Assembly: GCF_002975275.1 (NCBI RefSeq)
Contig: NZ_PCOQ01000001.1
Coordinates: forward strand, 186,001-250,000
DNA: 64,000 bases
Source of the DNA: Achromobacter sp. MYb9
GTDB lineage: Bacteria; Pseudomonadota; Gammaproteobacteria; Burkholderiales; Burkholderiaceae_B
Reading direction: 5' to 3'
Made by a program: the position numbers and the translations under genes. The notes beneath the pieces are model-generated. The model was not told the DNA's origin. It did no database searches and saw nothing but the letters and a program-made list of their open reading frames with translations. Below, one piece after another: positions 34,787 through 43,700 of this stretch (position 1 is the first letter of the stretch; each line of letters starts with the position of its first letter).

Positions 34787-37159
34787 ATGTCTGAAACTTC
34801 CGCTATCACGAACGTCGCCGCCGGCGTCGACAACGCCCGCATCGTCGCGCAGCTTGCCACCGAGCTCGGCGCGCGCCCCTCCCAGATCGCTTCGGCGGTG
34901 GAACTGCTGGATGACGGCGCCACCGTGCCCTTCATCTCGCGCTATCGCAAGGAAGCCACCGGCGGCCTGGACGATACCGTGCTGCGCAATCTGGAAGTGC
35001 GCCTCGGGTACCTGCGCGAACTCGAAGAGCGCCGCGGCTCCATCTTTGAATCCATCTCGCAACAGGGCAAACTCACGCCCGAGCTGCAGCAGGAAATCGC
35101 AACGGCCGATACCAAGCAGCGCCTGGAAGACTTGTACGCGCCGTACAAACCCAAGCGCCGCACCCGCGCCCAGATCGCCCGCGAAGCGGGCCTGGAACCG
35201 CTGGCGGACGCGATCCTGGCCGATCCGGCCTGCGACCCTGCCGCGCTGGCCGCGCAATACCTGAACCCCGAAGCGTCCATCAACGACGCCAAGGCGGCGC
35301 TGGACGGCGCGCGTGACATCCTGGCCGAGCGCTACGCCGAAAACGCGGATCTGCTGGCCGACATGCGCGAGCATCTCTGGTCCACCGGCCTGATCTATTC
35401 CAAGATGGTCGACGGCAAGGAAACCGAAGGCGCGAACTTCCGCGACTGGTTCGATTTCAACGAGCCGCTGCGCACGCTGCCCTCGCACCGCATTCTGGCG
35501 CTGCTGCGCGGACGCCAGCAGGGCGTGCTGGAACTGCGCCTGGGCCTGGAAGCCGAACTGGAAGCGCAGCTGCCGCACCCGTGCGTCGCGCGCATCGCCA
35601 ACTTCCTGAAGCTGGGCAACGGGCTGTTCGCGCTGGACGCCACGCCGCGCGCGCGCTGGCTGGGCGAAGTCTGCCGCTGGACCTGGCGCGTGAAGCTGTT
35701 GACGGCGTTTGAAAGCGAACTGATCGGCCGTCTGCGCGAAAGCGGCGAAGCCGAAGCCATCCGCGTGTTCGCGGCCAACCTGAAGGACCTGCTGCTGGCG
35801 GCTCCCGCCGGCCCCAAGGCCGTGCTGGGCCTGGACCCGGGTATCCGCACGGGTTGCAAGATCGCCGTGATCGACCAGACCGGCAAGGTGGTCGATACCA
35901 CCACTGTCTACCCGTTCGAGCCGCGTCGCGACCGCGAAGGCACGATCAACACGCTGGCCGCGCTGGTCGCGCGCCACAAGGTGGACCTGATCGCCATCGG
36001 CAACGGCACCGCTTCGCGTGAAAGCGAAAAGCTGGTGGGCGACATGATGGAACGCTTCCCCGACCTGAAGGTCACCCGCGTGGTGGTCTCCGAGGCCGGC
36101 GCGTCCGTGTATTCCGCATCGGAAACCGCGGCGCTGGAATTCCCCGACCTGGACGTGACCCTGCGCGGCGCCGTGTCCATCGCGCGCCGCCTGCAGGATC
36201 CCCTGGCCGAACTGGTCAAGATCGATCCCAAGGCGATCGGCGTGGGCCAGTACCAGCACGACGTGAACCAGCGCGAACTCGCGCGTTCGCTGGACGCCGT
36301 GGTCGAGGACTGCGTGAACGCCGTCGGCGTGGACGTGAATACCGCATCGGCCGCGCTGCTGGCCCGCGTATCGGGCCTGAACTCGCTGCTGGCCAAGAAC
36401 ATCGTGGCGTGGCGCGACGAGAACGGCGCGTTCCCCACCCGCGATATCCTGCGCAAGGTGCCGCGCTTTGGCGATAAAGCCTTCGAACAGGCGGCGGGCT
36501 TTTTGCGCATCCCGAACGGCGACAACCCGCTGGACGCCTCGTCGGTCCACCCCGAGGCGTATCCGGTGGTCGAGCGCATCGTCGCCAAGATCAAGGCCGA
36601 GGTAAAGCAGATCATCGGCCAGCGCGATGCCTTGAAGGGCGTATCGCCGTCCGACTTCACCGACGAGCGGTTCGGGCTGCCCACGGTGCGCGACATCTTC
36701 GCCGAACTGGAAAAGCCTGGCCGCGATCCGCGCCCGGAGTTCAAGACGGCGCAGTTCAAGGAAGGCGTGGAAACGCTGAATGACCTGTACCCCGGCATGG
36801 TGCTGGAAGGCGTCGTGACCAACGTCGCCAATTTCGGCGCGTTTGTCGATATCGGCGTGCACCAGGACGGCCTGGTCCATATCTCGGCGCTGGCCGAGAA
36901 GTTCGTCAAGGATCCCCGCGATGTGGTGCGTGTGGGCCAGACGGTCAGCGTGAAGGTGTTGGAAGTGGATGCCGCGCGCAAGCGCGTCGCCCTGACCATG
37001 CGCCTGAACGATACCGCGGCCCCGGCACGCCGCAGCGGCGACGCACCCAAGGGCGGCGACCGGCCCCGCCGCCCCCAAGGCGATGGCGGGCGCGGCAATG
37101 CAGGCGGCGGCGCGGCGAACAGCGCAATGGCGGATGCCTTCGCCAAACTCAAGCGCTGA
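34787..37159 (+). CDS. tex: RNA-binding transcription accessory protein Tex
   Basis: A 790-residue cytoplasmic protein first studied in Bordetella pertussis, where it affects toxin gene expression. The order is: N-terminal helical Tex domain (PSQIASAVELLDDGATVPFI), YqgF/RNase-H-like domain near 346 (VLGLDPGIRTGCKIAVID), helix-hairpin-helix segments (NTASAALLARVSGL), and a C-terminal S1 RNA-binding domain at about 670-740 (VTNVANFGAFVDIGVHQDG), with a Gly/Arg-rich tail. The start at 34787 is the family start (MSETSAITN); the open frame extends far upstream only by chance, antisense to the helicase gene. A strong terminator follows. Confidence 0.94.
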   Translation: MSETSAITNVAAGVDNARIVAQLATELGARPSQIASAVELLDDGATVPFISRYRKEATGGLDDTVLRNLEVRLGYLRELEERRGSIFESISQQGKLTPELQQEIATADTKQRLEDLYAPYKPKRRTRAQIAREAGLEPLADAILADPACDPAALAAQYLNPEASINDAKAALDGARDILAERYAENADLLADMREHLWSTGLIYSKMVDGKETEGANFRDWFDFNEPLRTLPSHRILALLRGRQQGVLELRLGLEAELEAQLPHPCVARIANFLKLGNGLFALDATPRARWLGEVCRWTWRVKLLTAFESELIGRLRESGEAEAIRVFAANLKDLLLAAPAGPKAVLGLDPGIRTGCKIAVIDQTGKVVDTTTVYPFEPRRDREGTINTLAALVARHKVDLIAIGNGTASRESEKLVGDMMERFPDLKVTRVVVSEAGASVYSASETAALEFPDLDVTLRGAVSIARRLQDPLAELVKIDPKAIGVGQYQHDVNQRELARSLDAVVEDCVNAVGVDVNTASAALLARVSGLNSLLAKNIVAWRDENGAFPTRDILRKVPRFGDKAFEQAAGFLRIPNGDNPLDASSVHPEAYPVVERIVAKIKAEVKQIIGQRDALKGVSPSDFTDERFGLPTVRDIFAELEKPGRDPRPEFKTAQFKEGVETLNDLYPGMVLEGVVTNVANFGAFVDIGVHQDGLVHISALAEKFVKDPRDVVRVGQTVSVKVLEVDAARKRVALTMRLNDTAAPARRSGDAPKGGDRPRRPQGDGGRGNAGGGAANSAMADAFAKLKR

Positions 37160-37178
37160 TCTTTCCTGGTCAGGCGAC

Positions 37179-37213
37179 AAAAGCCCGGTGCGTTGCGCGC
37201 CGGGCTTTTTTTC
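37179..37213 (+). terminator. Rho-independent terminator of tex
   Basis: The stem AAAAGCCCGG (37179-37188) pairs with 37200-37209, with inner TGCG/CGCG pairing, followed by a run of T to 37213. It begins 20 bases after the tex stop. Confidence 0.93.
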
Positions 37214-37447
37214 TTCAGCTTAGGACTTTCCCTTAAATGGGCTTTTCCTTGCGCTCCCTCAAGCATCAAACCATAAAAATAAGGGAAAATATCTAATTGT
37301 GTCTAAATAATAAAAGCTGGTGGCGTAGGGGAACCCGGCAGGCACAAATTCCATGATCAGGCGAACAGCGGCGCGACCCGTCTATCAGGCACGAAGCACA
37401 ACAACAACAGCGCCCTATCCCTGAGATTCCCCGGAGAGCCATCCGTC
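37214..37447 (+). promoter_or_regulatory. AT-rich leader upstream of the unknown gene at 37448
   Basis: From about 37220 to 37320 the DNA is strikingly AT-rich for this genome (cataaaaataagggaaaatatctaattgtgtctaaataataaa). This is followed by a normal GC stretch to the start codon. It probably holds a promoter with long untranslated leader of about 120 bases. Candidate hexamers are ambiguous because the run is so A/T-rich. Confidence 0.45.
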
Positions 37448-37954
37448 ATGCGCGATACCATTACGCTTGCCGCTAATGAAGCGGCAACCATTACCGAACA
37501 AGAAGCCGGCCATAGCGGCGCTTACAACGAAGTCACGCTGGGCCAGTACGCGCATCTGATCGTCGATGGCGCTGAAGTGACCTTCAAGCACATCACGCTG
37601 GAACGCCTGGGCACCCGCGTCATCGAACTGCGCAATGGCGCCCAACTGCATGTGGGCGCGCTGGGTTTCGCCAGCATGGGGGCCAGCATCATCTATCGCA
37701 TCGGCGCGGGCTGCGCGCTGGTCTTCGATGCCAGCCAATGGGATCCGGAAGTCGTCGCCAACACCACCTTCGACTTCGCCAGCCAAGGCAGCGGCACGCT
37801 GAAGTACTTTCCGTTCATCAACCCGGAGTGGCTGGACTGCCCGAACGTCACGGGCTATTCGGAAGGCGACATGCTTGAAATCGCGGGCCAGGGCAGCGCC
37901 CAGCGTTTCCAGGTGCGCGATGGCCGCATCGTGGCCAGCGCCCGACTGGCCTGA
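37448..37954 (+). CDS. Unrecognised beta-rich protein
   Basis: A 168-residue protein that I do not recognise. It has no signal peptide or membrane helix. The sequence alternates short beta strands and turns (YAHLIVDGAEVTFKHITL, GTRVIELRNGAQLHVGAL, ASIIYRIGAGCALVFDAS), reminiscent of a beta-solenoid or bacteriophage/filament-type protein. The gene stands alone behind an AT-rich leader and ends before a palindrome at 38009-38031. Codon use looks native. A surface or secreted role without a classical signal is possible but unproven. Confidence 0.6.
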   Translation: MRDTITLAANEAATITEQEAGHSGAYNEVTLGQYAHLIVDGAEVTFKHITLERLGTRVIELRNGAQLHVGALGFASMGASIIYRIGAGCALVFDASQWDPEVVANTTFDFASQGSGTLKYFPFINPEWLDCPNVTGYSEGDMLEIAGQGSAQRFQVRDGRIVASARLA

Positions 37955-38008
37955 GCGCGCGGGTTACCGGGCCACACCCGGAACGTTCCTGATATTGCGG
38001 TAAGGTCG

Positions 38009-38031
38009 CCGGCGGCGCATTGCGCCGCCGG
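38009..38031. terminator. Palindromic hairpin between convergent genes
   Basis: An 11-bp perfect stem, CCGGCGGCGCA (38009-38019) with 38021-38031, around a single base. There is no T-run, so it is at best a weak or Rho-assisted terminator shared by the unknown gene and trpS. Confidence 0.45.
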
Positions 38032-38039
38032 TTGACACC

Positions 38040-39392
38040 TTATTCCTGCGACAACGACGCCAAGGCCTCGCGCGCACGTACCAATTGCGCGTCGGACCCG
38101 GCCTGCGCGCCCGACGGCGCCGTAGCGACCGCCACGCCGTCGATCATGGCCGCATAGCCCTCGGCGCTGGCCTGCAGCACGCTGTCAGCCGGTTCGGACT
38201 GCAAGCGGCGCATCAAGGCGCCGGCCTCCTTCGGGTCGGCAAAGCGCTGCGACAGCAGCAACTCTTCGCCGTCGGCAGCCAGCAGGCGGAAACGGAAGCC
38301 GCCGTCTTCATCGCGGAAGCTGACAAAGCGGGCGCCCTTGCCCTTTTCCTTTTTGCCCTGCGCCTTGCCTGCCGCCACGCCGGCGCCAAGGTTGCGAAGG
38401 CCCACGGCCTCGCGCAATTGCTGCATCAGCGGCAGGGCCAGTTTGCGGGCGCGGGCGGCGCCGGCTTGCAGGATGTCTTCGATGCGGCCCGGGTTGGCGA
38501 TCAGGTCAACGTACTTTTCACGCATCGGCGCCAGCAGCGCTTCCAGGTGTTCGTACAGCGCCTGCTTGGCGTCGCCCCAGCCCATTCCCTCTTCCAGCTG
38601 CTTGCGGAATGCGGCCGATTCGGCCTGCGTCGCAAACGCGCGGTACAGCGTGTACAGATGCGAGCTTTCGGCGTCCTTGGGTTCGCCCGGCGCGCGCGAA
38701 TCCGTCACGATGCGCATCACCGACGCGCGCAGCGCATTCGCACCGCCTTCGAACAACGGAATCGTGTTGTTGTAGCTCTTGGACATCTTGCGGCCGTCCA
38801 GGCCGGGCAGCGTCGCCACGTCTTCCTCGATCGTCACTTCCGGCAGCGTGAAGTAGTCGCGGCCATACAAGTGGTTGAAGCGTTGGGCGATATCGCGCGC
38901 CATTTCCAGATGCTGGATCTGATCGCGGCCCACCGGCACCTTGTTCGCATTGAACATGAGGATGTCGGCCGCCATCAGGATCGGGTACGAGAAGAGCCCC
39001 ATCGTGACCCCGTCGTCGGGGTCCACGCTTTTGGCCACGTTCTGGTCCACCGACGCCTTGTAGGCGTGCGCGCGGTTCATCAGGCCCTTGGCCGTGACGC
39101 AGGTCAGCAGCCAGCTGAGTTCGGGAATTTCGGGAATGTCGGACTGGCGGTAGAACGTCACGCGTTCGTGGTCCAGGCCCACCGCAAGCCAGGTGGCCGC
39201 GATTTCCAGGCGGGATCGCGCGACGCGGGCAGGGTCATCGCACTTGATCAGCGCGTGGTAATCCGCCAGAAAGAAGAATGCGTCCACGCCGGGCTGGGTA
39301 CTGGCCTGGACCGCGGGACGGATCGCGCCTGCGTAATTGCCGAGGTGGGGAGTTCCAGTCGTGGTGATGCCGGTAAGGACGCGGGTATTCAT
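38040..39392 (-). CDS. trpS: Tryptophan-tRNA ligase with C-terminal YegP-like domain
   Basis: A 450-residue class I aminoacyl-tRNA synthetase that charges tRNA-Trp. The ATP-binding motifs are GTPHLGNY (HIGH region, 13-20) and KMSKS (202-206). The catalytic and anticodon parts end near residue 335, the normal length of bacterial TrpRS. After a Lys/Gly-rich linker (342-353), an extra module of about 45 residues ([20 protein letters not shown], 354-373, and onward) resembles the YegP/DUF1508 fold, then a tail to 450. It precedes no other gene in an obvious operon; the DUF3325 gene upstream is on the same strand 96 bases away. Confidence 0.93.
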   Translation of the reverse strand: MNTRVLTGITTTGTPHLGNYAGAIRPAVQASTQPGVDAFFFLADYHALIKCDDPARVARSRLEIAATWLAVGLDHERVTFYRQSDIPEIPELSWLLTCVTAKGLMNRAHAYKASVDQNVAKSVDPDDGVTMGLFSYPILMAADILMFNANKVPVGRDQIQHLEMARDIAQRFNHLYGRDYFTLPEVTIEEDVATLPGLDGRKMSKSYNNTIPLFEGGANALRASVMRIVTDSRAPGEPKDAESSHLYTLYRAFATQAESAAFRKQLEEGMGWGDAKQALYEHLEALLAPMREKYVDLIANPGRIEDILQAGAARARKLALPLMQQLREAVGLRNLGAGVAAGKAQGKKEKGKGARFVSFRDEDGGFRFRLLAADGEELLLSQRFADPKEAGALMRRLQSEPADSVLQASAEGYAAMIDGVAVATAPSGAQAGSDAQLVRAREALASLSQE

Positions 39393-39488
39393 GGGGCGAA
39401 GAGGCGTTTGCTAGGGGAAACAAGCAGTGTAACGTGCTGGCGGCACGGAACCGCCTGGCGGCGCCCCGCCCAAGGTGGAATCGGCGCG

Positions 39489-39812
39489 CTACAGGACGGC
39501 CAGCAGCGGCGCCGCCAACGCGCATAGCCCGCCCGTGGTCAACGCGGCACGCGGGCGGAACGTCAGGAACCAGATCAGCAGCAGGCCTGCGATGCTGAGG
39601 ATGCCGATCCATTCGACCGTGCCGTAGCTCCATCCCCAGACCGCGGCGGAGGCGCACAGCGACAACGCCAGCGCGCCCCAGCCGAACGCCCGCAGCGGCA
39701 CGCGGTGGCGCCGCGGCATGGCGCGGTCGAACAGGTTTTCGTAGTGGCGATCCATGCCCAGGCAAAGGGCGGAAAAGCCGGCGTAAGCCAGGCAAAATGC
39801 GGCAAGCGTCAT
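39489..39812 (-). CDS. DUF3325 small membrane protein (iron-uptake accessory)
   Basis: A 107-residue protein with three or four hydrophobic helices (LAAFCLAYAGFSALCLGM, WGALALSLCASAAVWGW, IGILSIAGLLLIWFL), matching DUF3325. Its ATG overlaps the stop of the PepSY gene as ATGA, so it is translationally coupled. Genes of this family routinely end operons that hold a PepSY-TM reductase-like protein and a TonB receptor. Function is unknown. Confidence 0.8.
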   Translation of the reverse strand: MTLAAFCLAYAGFSALCLGMDRHYENLFDRAMPRRHRVPLRAFGWGALALSLCASAAVWGWSYGTVEWIGILSIAGLLLIWFLTFRPRAALTTGGLCALAAPLLAVL

Positions 39813-41500
39813 GGCGTATCGCCTCGCGGTTCATAGACGACGGGGTTCGGGGCGCGCGGCGCCTCGGGTTCAGCGGCTTGGGCGGAAACCGTTTGAACGG
39901 CAGGCTGGCCGGCGCGGGGTTGGGCCACGGCCTTCGCGCGGACCTTCACCGGGGCTTTGCGTACCCGCGCCGCCTTGCGGGCCATCCAGGCGAACAGCAA
40001 CGCGCTGGCCAGGCAGGTCAGGTCGAATCCGGCCATGACCCAATCGCCTTGCGGCAGGGACACGCCCAGATGGCGCGACGTAGTGAACGCGTTGACAACC
40101 GGCACCAGGGCCAACGATGCAGCGGCTACGGCCAGCAGGTCCTGCCATTTGCGGCGCTGGAACAAGAAGGCATAGACCAGCGACAGCGCCCAAGCCGAAA
40201 AGAAGGCACGCACTTCCCAGACCTGGCGCCCCGGCATGTCTGCGGGCAGCAAACGATTGACCAGGAAAAAGGCCGCTACGCCAAAGACCACGCCCGCGAT
40301 CGTACCGGCGTTCAGGCCATCGACCAGACGCAAGGAAAACGCCTCGCGGGCATCGCCCGGCCGCGCCTTTTGACGGCGCTTGGCAATCCACAGCACCAGG
40401 CCGGTGCCGACCATGGCGGTGCCCGCCAGGCTGACGAGGAAATAGAACCAGCGCAGCAGCGGGGCCGCGAACAACCCCAGGTGCAGGCCCGTGATAACGC
40501 CGGCGGTCTTTACCGTGGCGCTCAGATCGTCTTCGCTTTCCTGGAGTTCGCCCGTCACGCCGTTAAAGCGCATATAAGGCGCCAGGCGGCCATACGACAC
40601 GCCGTCGGCGGCATCGCGCACCAGCGTGACGGTGGCGCCGGCATCTCCGGGGTTGTTGACCGTGACGCGGCCGACCCGGCCCTGCCAGTGCTGCTGGGCT
40701 TGTTCCACCAGCGGCGCAAGCCGGACCAGCGGCGCGGGCTGATTCAGCGGCGGCGTGACCTTGAACTGCTTGAAGACGTCGTCCGTGTATTGGCGCGAGC
40801 TTTCGTAGACGGCATGGATGCCCGCGGGCATCAGCATGATCATGAACAGCACCAGGCCGCTGAACGTGATCATCAGGTGGAACGGCAGCCCCAACACGGA
40901 CAATACGTTGTGCCCATCCATCCAGGCGCGTTGTCCGCCCTTTCCAGGACGGAAGGTAAAGAAGTCGGTGAATATTTTCTTATGCGTGATGATGCCGCTG
41001 ATGATGGCCACCAGCATGAACATGCCCGCAATGCTGGCCAGCCAGCGCCCCCACGGGAACGCGGTTTCCAGCTCGAAGTGGAACCGGTAGAAAAACTCTC
41101 CGCCGCGTGTCTCGCGGCCGGTCACGGCCTGCCCGGTCGCCGGATCCAGCTTCACGCGCACGAATCCGCGTTCGCCCGGCTTGGGCTTGGGCACCTGATA
41201 CAGCATCTGGATCAGCGGTTCACGGTCCGTAGGCGGTGTGATGAACCAGCGTTTGGCATCCGGCGCATGTTCGCTCAGGTAACGTTGTCCGATTTCGACC
41301 GCCTGCACGGCGGGTACCGGCTTCGCCTCGATCTCGGGTTGCATCCACTGCGTGATTTCGGGCCGGAAGAACGCCAGCGATCCCGTCAGGAACATCGCGA
41401 ACAGCACCCAGCCGAAGATCAGCCCAGCCCAGGTGTGCAGCCAGGACATGGACTGGCGCAGGCCTTCTTCGCCCTGCGCTTTGACTTTGGCTGCCTTCAT
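39809..41500 (-). CDS. PepSY-associated TM protein (siderophore-iron reductase type)
   Basis: A 563-residue inner-membrane protein with the PepSY-TM pattern: helix SWLHTWAGLIFGWVLFAMFL at the front, a large periplasmic PepSY part, and repeated His-containing helices (DGHNVLSVLGLPFHLMITFSG). The paired histidines suggest haem binding, as in FpvG/FoxB-type proteins that reduce siderophore-bound iron. The start at 41500 overlaps the DUF3649 stop as ATGA. The longer frame upstream is a shadow of that gene. Iron reductase activity is inferred from family and the Fur box upstream of the operon. Confidence 0.85.
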   Translation of the reverse strand: MKAAKVKAQGEEGLRQSMSWLHTWAGLIFGWVLFAMFLTGSLAFFRPEITQWMQPEIEAKPVPAVQAVEIGQRYLSEHAPDAKRWFITPPTDREPLIQMLYQVPKPKPGERGFVRVKLDPATGQAVTGRETRGGEFFYRFHFELETAFPWGRWLASIAGMFMLVAIISGIITHKKIFTDFFTFRPGKGGQRAWMDGHNVLSVLGLPFHLMITFSGLVLFMIMLMPAGIHAVYESSRQYTDDVFKQFKVTPPLNQPAPLVRLAPLVEQAQQHWQGRVGRVTVNNPGDAGATVTLVRDAADGVSYGRLAPYMRFNGVTGELQESEDDLSATVKTAGVITGLHLGLFAAPLLRWFYFLVSLAGTAMVGTGLVLWIAKRRQKARPGDAREAFSLRLVDGLNAGTIAGVVFGVAAFFLVNRLLPADMPGRQVWEVRAFFSAWALSLVYAFLFQRRKWQDLLAVAAASLALVPVVNAFTTSRHLGVSLPQGDWVMAGFDLTCLASALLFAWMARKAARVRKAPVKVRAKAVAQPRAGQPAVQTVSAQAAEPEAPRAPNPVVYEPRGDTP

Positions 41501-41778
41501 GCCGCCCCCATCATTCGCCCGGCCAGGAACAGCCCGCCCAGCACGGCAGCCGGCAGCAGGACGCCGGCCCAGGCGCGCCAGGCGTTGCGCGTGGCGAATA
41601 CCCAGATCACGCCACAGGTATAGAACACGAAGGACAGCATCTGCGCCGTGGTGACGGCGTCTGCCCGCCCCATCGGCAGCCAGACGGCCAGGCACGCCGC
41701 AGCCGCCGAGGCAAGGACATAGCCGCCCAGGATGGCCGCAGCCATTCTGGAAAATACGGCCATTCGGTAGCGCATCAT
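41497..41778 (-). CDS. DUF3649 small membrane protein (iron-uptake accessory)
   Basis: A 93-residue protein, start MMRYRMAVFSRMAAAILGGY (41778, or the next ATG at 41775), with three hydrophobic helices. It matches DUF3649, found beside PepSY-TM and DUF3325 proteins in iron-uptake operons. It starts 23 bases after the DUF4198 gene and overlaps the PepSY start by four bases. No catalytic motif is visible; a subunit or assembly factor of the reductase is a reasonable guess. Confidence 0.8.
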   Translation of the reverse strand: MMRYRMAVFSRMAAAILGGYVLASAAAACLAVWLPMGRADAVTTAQMLSFVFYTCGVIWVFATRNAWRAWAGVLLPAAVLGGLFLAGRMMGAA

Positions 41779-41801
41779 GCCTGCGCCGGCTGCGGGAGCT
41801 T

Positions 41802-42434
41802 TCACTTGGACACGTTGAAGGTCAAGGTGGATACGTAGCGGATCTTGGCGTAGGACTTGCCGTCGGCCTCGCCCGCCTTCTCTTCGGCGTGCGCGGCTTC
41901 CAGCACATACTGGCCGGGCCACGGCGTCGTGATTTCGATGCGGCCATTTTCATCGCTGTGGAAACGCTTTTCCCACTTCGGCGGGCCGAACACGGTGACT
42001 TCGGTTTTGGCCAGCGGCTTGCCCTGGAACTGCAGGACGAACGTGTTCGCGCCGGCGGCGGTCGGCACAAGCTCCAGGTCCAGCTTGCCCTGCGTGTCGG
42101 CCCGGCCCGCCTTGGCGTTGTACTTGACGAGCGTTTCCTTGAACTGGATAGGCTGGGCCAGACGGACATCGCCCTTGCCTGCCGCGCCGAACTCAACGAA
42201 ATCCGCGCCTTCGGCCGACATCTTCAGCGTCTTGCCGTCGGCACCGGTCACGACGGGCGACACCAGAACCTTGCCCAGCAGGCCGTCGCGCTTTTCACGC
42301 AGGTCATCAGCCCATTCGCCAAAGTACGCCTTGGCCGAACCTTCGGCGCTGCGTTCCAGCCAAACAAAGTGCGCCTGCGCGGCGCCCGCGCTGCCCAACA
42401 GGGCAATAGCGGCCAAAGTCCTAGCGAATTTCAT
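41802..42434 (-). CDS. DUF4198 periplasmic protein
   Basis: A 210-residue secreted protein with a clear signal peptide (1-21, ending AQA) and a mature start HFVWLERS. The beta-sandwich pattern and the HFVW opening are typical of DUF4198, a family near nickel/cobalt or iron transport genes. It leads the four-gene leftward operon, about 85 bases downstream of a Fur box. A role in binding iron or a siderophore in the periplasm is inferred from context only. Confidence 0.83.
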   Translation of the reverse strand: MKFARTLAAIALLGSAGAAQAHFVWLERSAEGSAKAYFGEWADDLREKRDGLLGKVLVSPVVTGADGKTLKMSAEGADFVEFGAAGKGDVRLAQPIQFKETLVKYNAKAGRADTQGKLDLELVPTAAGANTFVLQFQGKPLAKTEVTVFGPPKWEKRFHSDENGRIEITTPWPGQYVLEAAHAEEKAGEADGKSYAKIRYVSTLTFNVSK

Positions 42435-42521
42435 TTTGGATTTTTTCCTTTAGTCCGAAAACCGGTCCAACAACCCAATCAGGCAAGCCCCGCGGCCGAT
42501 GCCTGTTTGGCAGGGCCTAAA

Positions 42522-42536
42522 TTATAACCATTCTCA
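42522..42536 (-). promoter_or_regulatory. Fur box upstream of DUF4198-PepSY operon
   Basis: Minus-strand TGAGAATGGTTATAA matches the Fur 7-1-7 consensus TGATAATNATTATCA at 12 of 14 positions. It lies 88 bases upstream of the DUF4198 start. It also lies about 130 bases before the divergent hydroxyproline-cluster gene, but its strength there is unknown. Confidence 0.75.
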
Positions 42537-42664
42537 CTACGGACGGGGTGAAAAACTGGGGAAGGATAGGACACGCTGGTTAACCCCTATTCTTTTAAAT
42601 TCTGCTTTAAATATATTAATTACATATCAATGTTCTTCAACCGCTCTTCAACCAGGAGGTCCTC

Positions 42665-43579
42665 ATGACCCATCCCCGCTGGACTGGCATTTTTCCCGCC
42701 ATCACCACCAAGTTCCACGCCGACGAACGGATCGATGCCGAAGGCACCGCGAAGCACATCGATTTCCAGATCCGCAACGGCATCCATGGCATCGTCACCT
42801 GCGGCTCGCTGGGTGAAGCCAGCACCTTGACGCTGGAAGAAAAACTGGAGGTCACGAAGATCGCCCTGGACGCCGCCGGCGGCCGCATACCCGTCCTGGC
42901 CAACGTCTCGGAAACCAGTACCCGTGAGGCGCTGCGCTACATCGAAGGGGCCAACAAACTGGGCGTCGCCGGGTTCATGCTCATGCCATCCCTGATCTAC
43001 GTGGCGGATGCGCGCGAAGCCATGCTGAACGTGCGCACCATGGCTGACGCCGCGCAGCAGCCCGTCATGGTCTACAACAATCCGCTGGCATATCGCGTCG
43101 ACCTGAAGCCGGAACACATGGCCGAACTGGCCGATTGCAAATGGATCGCGGCCGTGAAAGACAGCTCGGGCGATACCCGCCGCGTCACGGACCTGCGCAA
43201 TGCCGTGGGCGACCGCTACCAGATTTTCCTGGGCGTGGACGACCTGGCCTACGAAGGGCTGGCATTGGGCTGCGACGGCCTGCTGGCCGGTGTGGGCTGC
43301 GCTTTCCCGCGCGAAACCGTTGCCCTCTATGACCTGATGAAAGCCGGCCAGCATGCCGAGGCCCTGGCGCTCTACCAATGGATGACGCCGCTGCTGCATC
43401 TGGACGTTTCGGCCAAGCTGGTGCAGAACCTGAAACTGATCGACGTGCTGGTGGGCGTGGGTACCGAACACGTGCGCCGCCCGCGTCTGCCCGTGATCGG
43501 CGAAGAGCGCGCGCTGATCGAACGCGTGGTGGCGAAGGCACTGGCCACCCGCCCGGCGAAATACCAGTCCGTGCCTTGA
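42665..43579 (+). CDS. DHDPS-family lyase, candidate hydroxy-pyrroline carboxylate deaminase
   Basis: A 304-residue enzyme of the dihydrodipicolinate synthase/N-acetylneuraminate lyase family. The Schiff-base lysine is K165 (IAAVKDSSGD) and the tyrosine is Y137 (MVYNNP); the GSLGEAS loop is at 47-53. A strong AGGAGGT site precedes the ATG. In hydroxyproline catabolism a member of this family deaminates pyrroline-4-hydroxy-2-carboxylate to 2-oxoglutarate semialdehyde. The epimerase and dehydrogenase genes downstream make that role likely. DHDPS itself is unlikely because of this context. Alternative: a sugar-acid aldolase. Confidence 0.85.
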   Translation: MTHPRWTGIFPAITTKFHADERIDAEGTAKHIDFQIRNGIHGIVTCGSLGEASTLTLEEKLEVTKIALDAAGGRIPVLANVSETSTREALRYIEGANKLGVAGFMLMPSLIYVADAREAMLNVRTMADAAQQPVMVYNNPLAYRVDLKPEHMAELADCKWIAAVKDSSGDTRRVTDLRNAVGDRYQIFLGVDDLAYEGLALGCDGLLAGVGCAFPRETVALYDLMKAGQHAEALALYQWMTPLLHLDVSAKLVQNLKLIDVLVGVGTEHVRRPRLPVIGEERALIERVVAKALATRPAKYQSVP

Positions 43580-43619
43580 ACGGCGGCGCAAGGCGGTATC
43601 CGGCGGCGATACGCCCGTA

Positions 43620-43636
43620 GATAACCCAAGGTTATC
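43620..43636. repeat. Inverted repeat GATAACC-CAA-GGTTATC
   Basis: A 7-base inverted repeat around CAA, 150 bases upstream of the epimerase start, followed by two more GTTATCC-like copies within about 35 bases (43629-43665). It may be an operator, or a processing hairpin between the first two genes of the cluster. Confidence 0.4.
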
Positions 43637-43680
43637 CCGCCGCGTCATCCGCCGCGTTATCCGGCTCCGGAACGGGGTGA

Positions 43681-43700
43681 TGCTGCGGTCGACCGCAGCA
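43681..43700. promoter_or_regulatory. Perfect 20-bp palindrome, putative operator
   Basis: TGCTGCGGTCGACCGCAGCA is a perfect 10+10 palindrome with no loop, 90 bases upstream of the epimerase gene. It looks like a site for a symmetric dimeric repressor or activator. No regulator gene is encoded in the cluster as seen here, so the binding protein is unknown. Confidence 0.55.

Noticed and set aside
43629-43665. ATCCGCCGCGT-like direct repeats considered as a CRISPR or REP array
   Set aside because: Only two or three short degenerate copies with no spacer regularity.
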